From positions 1 through 10,992 of the forward strand of contig JAFYWE010000024.1 in the NCBI GenBank assembly GCA_017558165.1: 10,992 nt of DNA, in the 5' to 3' direction. Positions within the stretch are counted from its first letter, which is position 1, and each line of letters begins with the position of its first letter. Under the pieces are notes generated by a model, which had not been told where the DNA came from, did not search any database, and saw only the letters and a list, made by a program, of their open reading frames with translations. Source of the DNA: Bacteroidaceae bacterium (GTDB taxonomy: Bacteria > Bacteroidota > Bacteroidia > Bacteroidales > Bacteroidaceae). Of this stretch, positions 7,522 to 10,992 are shown piece after piece. The position numbers and the translations under genes are program-made.

Positions 7522-8005
7522 TGCCGACATCATAGACTCCGCAAAGGACATCGGCCTCCATGATATGCGACAGGCACATCACGACCGTGTCGCACACACC
7601 CTTTGGCAACAAGATTCCTCCGCTGCTTACCTGATAGAGCATACCGGCCGTGGCACCTTCACGACGGCCGTCATCGGCATACACCGAACAATGCAACGTA
7701 TCGGTCGAAAGCAGGGCACCTGCCTCGCCGTCAAAGGTATCGACACGCACCACAAGGTCCTTGTAGCTGTATGAGGCATCGGTGCGGGCCTCAACAAAGA
7801 GAAGATATCCCGCACACTCACCGCCTAAGGAACCGCCATCATAACTGAAGCACAGGGACTCAGCCTTGTCCCATCCGCGAGCGTCAATACTGCGGAATTC
7901 ATGGAACAGCACCTCCCCGCAACCGCAGAGAAGTGCCGTCATTACAATCAGAAACGCATTACTCGCCTTTTGGAGCTTCCTTGCGACGTCTCTCCCTCTT
8001 GTCAT
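7472..8005 (-). CDS. gldH: GldH-family lipoprotein
   Basis: Predicted lipoprotein of 177 residues. A basic N-terminus (R3, R5, R9, K10, K13) precedes a hydrophobic stretch and the lipobox LCGC (26-29), with C29 the expected lipidated cysteine. The mature part resembles GldH: an aromatic-rich start, GWDK (44-47), YSYKDLVVRVDTF (79-91), STDTLHCSVY (100-109), MLYQ (122-125) and VYDVGIRL (157-164). GldH is needed for gliding in Flavobacterium johnsoniae, yet homologues occur in non-gliding Bacteroidota, so its role here is unknown. ATG 8005 gives a proper signal peptide. The open frame continues upstream to a GTG at 8191, but that would place about 60 low-quality residues before the signal. It overlaps ricT by 47 bp and rodA by 50 bp. 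The last 13 residues (165-177) lie beyond the recognisable family end. Confidence 0.88.
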   Translation of the reverse strand: MTRGRDVARKLQKASNAFLIVMTALLCGCGEVLFHEFRSIDARGWDKAESLCFSYDGGSLGGECAGYLLFVEARTDASYSYKDLVVRVDTFDGEAGALLSTDTLHCSVYADDGRREGATAGMLYQVSSGGILLPKGVCDTVVMCLSHIMEADVLCGVYDVGIRLCPSSRGQRQSSGK

Positions 8006-9149
8006 TGTTCCTTTTCTGTTCAGGACGGTTATTGTTGTTATTCTGGTTGCCGCCACCTCCCTTACGGCGTTTCTTGTTGCCACCACGTGAGGCGTTATCG
8101 AAGCGGTTGATATTCTCCTGCTCAAGAAGGTCGACAGAGCGCTTGGGTTCCTGTGCGCCACCCACCTGCAGGCTCTCGGGACGCTCACCACGCTTATTCA
8201 TCTCGATTACACTGAACGCACGACGACCGGTAATGGTTACAAGGTTGGCTGGAATATGCTTGTCGGTAGAGTATGTTATCTCACCACGCATGATATCACA
8301 CTTGAAGAAGTAGTATGTACCGTCCTTGGTCTCCAGCTCCACATCGCGTGAAGGAAGGGCACGTGAAGCCTCAACATATGCATCAACCTCGTAGTTGAGG
8401 CAGCATTTCAGCTTTGCGCACTGGCCAGCGAGCTTCTGTGGGTTCAACGAGATGTCCTGGAAACGCGCCGCAGATGTTGATACTGACACGAAGTTTGTAG
8501 TGAATGCGGCACAACAGAGCTGACGACCGCAAGGGCCGATACCACCGATGCGTCCTGCCTCCTGGCGGGCACCGATCTGCTTCATCTCGATCTTTATCTT
8601 GAAGACATCGGCAAGCACCTTGATGAGCTGGCGGAAATCGACACGGTTATCGGCAATGTAATAGAAAATAGCCTTCTGTCCATCGCCCTGATACTCAACG
8701 TCACCAATCTTCATGTCAAGATTGAGATCCTTGGCAATCTGACGTGAGCGTATCATGGTATCATGCTCGCGGGCCTTGGCCTCCTCGTATTTCTCCATAT
8801 CCACAGGACGCGCCTTGCGGTATATACGTTTGAATTCACTCTCGGGCGTGAGACGGGTCTTCTTCAACTGCAAGAGCACCAGACGGCCTGTCATAGTGAC
8901 CTTACCGATATCGTGACCTGGAGTAGCCTCAACGGCAACCACATCACCTTTCTGCAAAGGGATATTGTTTGTGTTCTTGTAATATCCCTTACGGGTATTC
9001 TTGAACTGCACCTCGACAATGTCGGTATACTCCTCATTGCCGGGCACGCAGGCCAACCAGTCAAATGTATTCAACGGAGCCTCCATCTTGCCGCATCCCT
9101 TGCAGCAGACACCGGCACAACCGTTGTTCTCCTTATATTTTTTATCCAT
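7959..9149 (-). CDS. ricT: RicT/PSP1-family protein with cysteine clusters and basic tail
   Basis: Homologue of Bacillus RicT (YaaT), which with RicA and RicF binds Fe-S clusters and modulates RNase Y-dependent RNA processing. The PSP1 core is clear: RIGGIGPCGRQLCC (200-213) and KLAGQCAKLKCCLNYE (239-254), with C207, C212, C213, C244, C249 and C250. The 396 residues add an N-terminal cluster CAGVCCKGC (C11, C15, C16, C19). They also add a C-terminal tail (about 351-396) rich in Gly, Asn, Lys and Arg that looks disordered and could bind nucleic acid. Whether RicA and RicF exist in this organism cannot be seen, so the Bacillus role is only a guess. The ATG follows the holB stop without a gap (TAAATG). 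The 3' end overlaps gldH. Confidence 0.93.
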   Translation of the reverse strand: MDKKYKENNGCAGVCCKGCGKMEAPLNTFDWLACVPGNEEYTDIVEVQFKNTRKGYYKNTNNIPLQKGDVVAVEATPGHDIGKVTMTGRLVLLQLKKTRLTPESEFKRIYRKARPVDMEKYEEAKAREHDTMIRSRQIAKDLNLDMKIGDVEYQGDGQKAIFYYIADNRVDFRQLIKVLADVFKIKIEMKQIGARQEAGRIGGIGPCGRQLCCAAFTTNFVSVSTSAARFQDISLNPQKLAGQCAKLKCCLNYEVDAYVEASRALPSRDVELETKDGTYYFFKCDIMRGEITYSTDKHIPANLVTITGRRAFSVIEMNKRGERPESLQVGGAQEPKRSVDLLEQENINRFDNASRGGNKKRRKGGGGNQNNNNNRPEQKRNNDKRERRRKEAPKGE

Positions 9150-10286
9150 TTATCTGTTTTTTATCCAAACGATCATCCTCAACGACATGTCAAAGAAGAC
9201 CATTTTTGCATTTACATTCTGTTCTATATGTCTTTGGGCCTCGGAGAGTTCCTCCATTATCCCGAATATGTTACGCTCGTTCACAAAGGGAGAGAAACGC
9301 ACCGAGAAGTCACGCTCAGGGCGGGACATGTAGTTCATGCTATCCTCCTTGAAGTTCATTATGAAGTTCTCCCTTACCATACGCTGGCAATAGTCGAGCA
9401 GACGCTTCTGGCGCTCGCGTCCAAGAGCCGCTACCTGCTCGCTCCAGGCCTTCATCTCGCGGATGTTGCGGGCATAGGCCACACGCATCAGTTGCATGAA
9501 CAACTCAAGATAACGCTGTTTCTCCTCGCTCAAGGAGAGCAGTTCCTCGGCCTGTTCCCAGTTGCCGGCACTCTGTTGGGCTATCATCTTGGCATCCTCA
9601 AAGGTAAGCCCCATACGTGCCTGCAGGGCATTCTCCATATCCTCCTGGGTTATACGAGGTATCTCAACGCGCTGTGTACGGCTCTGTATGGTACCGATTA
9701 TCTTGTCGGGTTCCTCTGATACCAGCAGGAAAAGCGTATCCTTCGGGGGCTCCTCAATAATCTTGAGCAACTTGTTGGCTCCCGTCTCATTCATCTTCTC
9801 GGGCAACCATATTATGACGACCTTCCAGCCACCCTCACGCGCCTGTAAAGAGAGTTTATGCAGGATCTCGCCACTTTCACGCTCATATATCATCGGCTGC
9901 TGATTGTCAAGATTAAGTTTCACGAGCCAATCCTCATAGCTGAAATAGGGATTCTTCAAGAGCAGTTCACGCCACTCCGCAATATAGTCATCGCTCACAG
10001 ATTTCGAGTCACTGCTACCTCCTTTATTCTTTACAGGAAAGACAAAATGCAGGTCACTGTGAATATATTTACGCAATTTCACACAGGCCGGACAAGCGCC
10101 ACAGGCATCACCCTGCACCTTGCCGCACATCAGATAGTTGGCAAGAGCTATGGCAATGGGCAGTTTGCCGTTACCTCGCGGTCCGGTTATGAGCAACGCG
10201 TGTGCCAGACGGTTCTCGTCGACACTACGGCGCAACTGCTCTATGACGCCTCTCTGCCCAATTACATCCTTGAAGAAAACACTCAT
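9150..10286 (-). CDS. holB: DNA polymerase III delta-prime clamp-loader subunit
   Basis: AAA+-fold clamp-loader subunit that helps load the sliding clamp on primed DNA. The 378 residues show a P-loop GPRGNGK (35-41), a zinc-binding set C54, C62, C65 and C68, and LLKIIEEPPKDT (173-184). At the Walker B position it reads VVIIWLPEKMN (156-166), lacking the DEA acidic residues of active subunits. SRTQ (202-205) keeps the Ser-Arg of the SRC sensor/arginine-finger motif. That pattern fits delta-prime rather than the tau/gamma ATPase (dnaX), which is also longer. The C-terminal third is helical and poorly conserved, as expected of a pentamer collar. The ATG overlaps the metF stop by one base (TGATG), and the stop abuts the ricT start. 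Confidence 0.93.
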   Translation of the reverse strand: MSVFFKDVIGQRGVIEQLRRSVDENRLAHALLITGPRGNGKLPIAIALANYLMCGKVQGDACGACPACVKLRKYIHSDLHFVFPVKNKGGSSDSKSVSDDYIAEWRELLLKNPYFSYEDWLVKLNLDNQQPMIYERESGEILHKLSLQAREGGWKVVIIWLPEKMNETGANKLLKIIEEPPKDTLFLLVSEEPDKIIGTIQSRTQRVEIPRITQEDMENALQARMGLTFEDAKMIAQQSAGNWEQAEELLSLSEEKQRYLELFMQLMRVAYARNIREMKAWSEQVAALGRERQKRLLDYCQRMVRENFIMNFKEDSMNYMSRPERDFSVRFSPFVNERNIFGIMEELSEAQRHIEQNVNAKMVFFDMSLRMIVWIKNR

Positions 10287-10992
10287 CAGTATATTGCCTT
10301 TGCTATATCGTAAACACTGTCGAACGCATTGAGAGTATAGAAATGGATACTCGGTACACCTGCATCCATGAGCTCACGGCACTGCCTTATACCCCACTCG
10401 CGACCCACCTGGGCTGCAGAAGCGTCGTCCTTACACTTTCCGAGCTCGGTAACCAGCTCCACAGGCAAATCCACACGAAAGGTCTTAGGCAGCACATTGA
10501 GCTGTGACAAACGGTGCAAGGGCTTTATTCCCGGAATGATGGGGATTGTTATGCCTGCCTGGCGCGCACGCTCCACAAAGGCAAAATACTTGCTGTTGTC
10601 GAAGAACATCTGTGTAACCGCATAGGCAGCGCCGTTGTCGGCCTTCTGTTTGAGCACAGCAAGGTCACTCTCCATATTAGGAGCCTCCTCGTGCTTCTCG
10701 GGGTAACACGCCACACCGAATGAGAACGGCACGCCATGCTCCTTCATTTCAGTGCCGTCAACAAAGAATCCCTCGTTGAAACGGTTCACCTGGTGCACAA
10801 GGTCAATGGCATGCACATTTCCCCTCTTTGCAGGAGCAGTATTGGCATCGCCCTTGCACTTGTCGCCACGCAACACAAGAATATCGTTTATGCCCGACAG
10901 CTGAAGGTCAATGAGTGCATACTCGGTATCCTCAAGCGTGTAGCCGTCACAGAGTATATGCGGCACCACAGGCACATTGTAACGGTGATGTA
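10286..10992 (-). CDS. metF: Methylenetetrahydrofolate reductase, C-terminal part (cut by window edge)
   Basis: Flavoenzyme reducing 5,10-methylene- to 5-methyl-tetrahydrofolate for methionine synthesis. About 234 residues are visible, running from the window edge to the TGA at 10286-10288. The usual length is near 300-320, so roughly 80 N-terminal residues, including the catalytic glutamate of the first strand, lie outside. Visible landmarks are VVPHILC, VLRGDKC (with the Asp next to the flavin in this family), FGVACYPEKHEEAPN, YAVTQMFFDN (with the substrate-contacting Gln), IPIIPGIKPL and the C-terminal HFYTLNAFDS. A GTG at 10975 could be read as a start, but the frame stays open to the edge and conserved sequence continues upstream of it. 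It is the first visible gene of the minus-strand run and overlaps holB by one base. Confidence 0.95.
   Translation of the reverse strand, partial: HHRYNVPVVPHILCDGYTLEDTEYALIDLQLSGINDILVLRGDKCKGDANTAPAKRGNVHAIDLVHQVNRFNEGFFVDGTEMKEHGVPFSFGVACYPEKHEEAPNMESDLAVLKQKADNGAAYAVTQMFFDNSKYFAFVERARQAGITIPIIPGIKPLHRLSQLNVLPKTFRVDLPVELVTELGKCKDDASAAQVGREWGIRQCRELMDAGVPSIHFYTLNAFDSVYDIAKAIY

Noticed and set aside
7523..7555. Possible terminator hairpin GCCGA/TCGGC just past rodA
   Set aside because: It has only five pairs with a 23-base loop and no U-tract, and it lies within gldH coding sequence.
8006..8191. Upstream extension of gldH to a GTG at 8191
   Set aside because: It would add 62 residues inside ricT before the signal peptide and bury the lipobox. 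ATG 8005 gives a normal lipoprotein N-terminus.
8763..9719. 318-codon plus-strand open frame opposite ricT and holB
   Set aside because: It is antisense to two well-identified genes, crosses their junction, and its translation shows no recognisable motif. It is explained by the codon bias of the opposite strand.
10286..10975. metF starting at GTG 10975
   Set aside because: The frame is open to the window edge and the family needs about 80 more N-terminal residues, so this is a truncated view of a longer gene.
1..10992. tRNA, rRNA, CRISPR, insertion sequence or undescribed defence or mobile system
   Set aside because: No cloverleaf, regular spaced repeats, transposase-like frame or unexplained large ORF is present. 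Apart from the 280-base leader, almost every base lies in a recognised housekeeping gene.

Overview
The window is an ordinary, gene-dense stretch of a Bacteroidales-type chromosome (phylum Bacteroidota). Several things point to that lineage: a five-gene mreB-mreC-mreD-mrdA-rodA run, an enlarged RodA, a GldH-type lipoprotein, a RicT/PSP1 protein with an N-terminal cysteine cluster, a delta-prime clamp-loader subunit with the IIWLPEKM variant of Walker B, and A-rich start regions without a Shine-Dalgarno sequence. I cannot assign a family or genus from the sequence alone.

Layout. Positions 1-34 form a strong 15-bp hairpin, probably the terminator of a plus-strand gene to the left. Positions 35-280 are an AT-rich, gene-free leader. 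From 281 to 7521 six plus-strand genes follow each other closely: purH (last two steps of de novo IMP synthesis), then mreB, mreC, mreD, mrdA (PBP2) and rodA. The five shape genes encode the Rod complex: an actin-like cytoplasmic filament, two membrane linkers, the transpeptidase and the SEDS glycosyltransferase. Junctions are 24 bp (purH/mreB), 34 bp (mreB/mreC), a 4-bp ATGA overlap (mreC/mreD), 4 bp (mreD/mrdA) and a 20-bp overlap (mrdA/rodA), so a single transcript is plausible.

From the right edge to 7472 four genes run on the minus strand in the order metF (N-terminus outside the window), holB, ricT and gldH. They are joined as tightly: a 1-bp overlap, 0 bp, and a 47-bp overlap. Their promoter lies outside the window. 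The two operons converge and overlap tail-to-tail by 50 bp (7472-7521), so the last codons of rodA and gldH are read from opposite strands of the same DNA and there is no space for a terminator between the genes.

I see no mobile element, CRISPR array, RNA gene, defence system or clear horizontal insert, and every full-length gene looks intact. The points worth a second look are the overprinted 3' ends of rodA and gldH, the ricT/gldH overlap with its basic Asn-rich tail, the RicT cysteine cluster, the RodA insertion, the change in isoleucine codon choice along the plus operon, and the purH leader.
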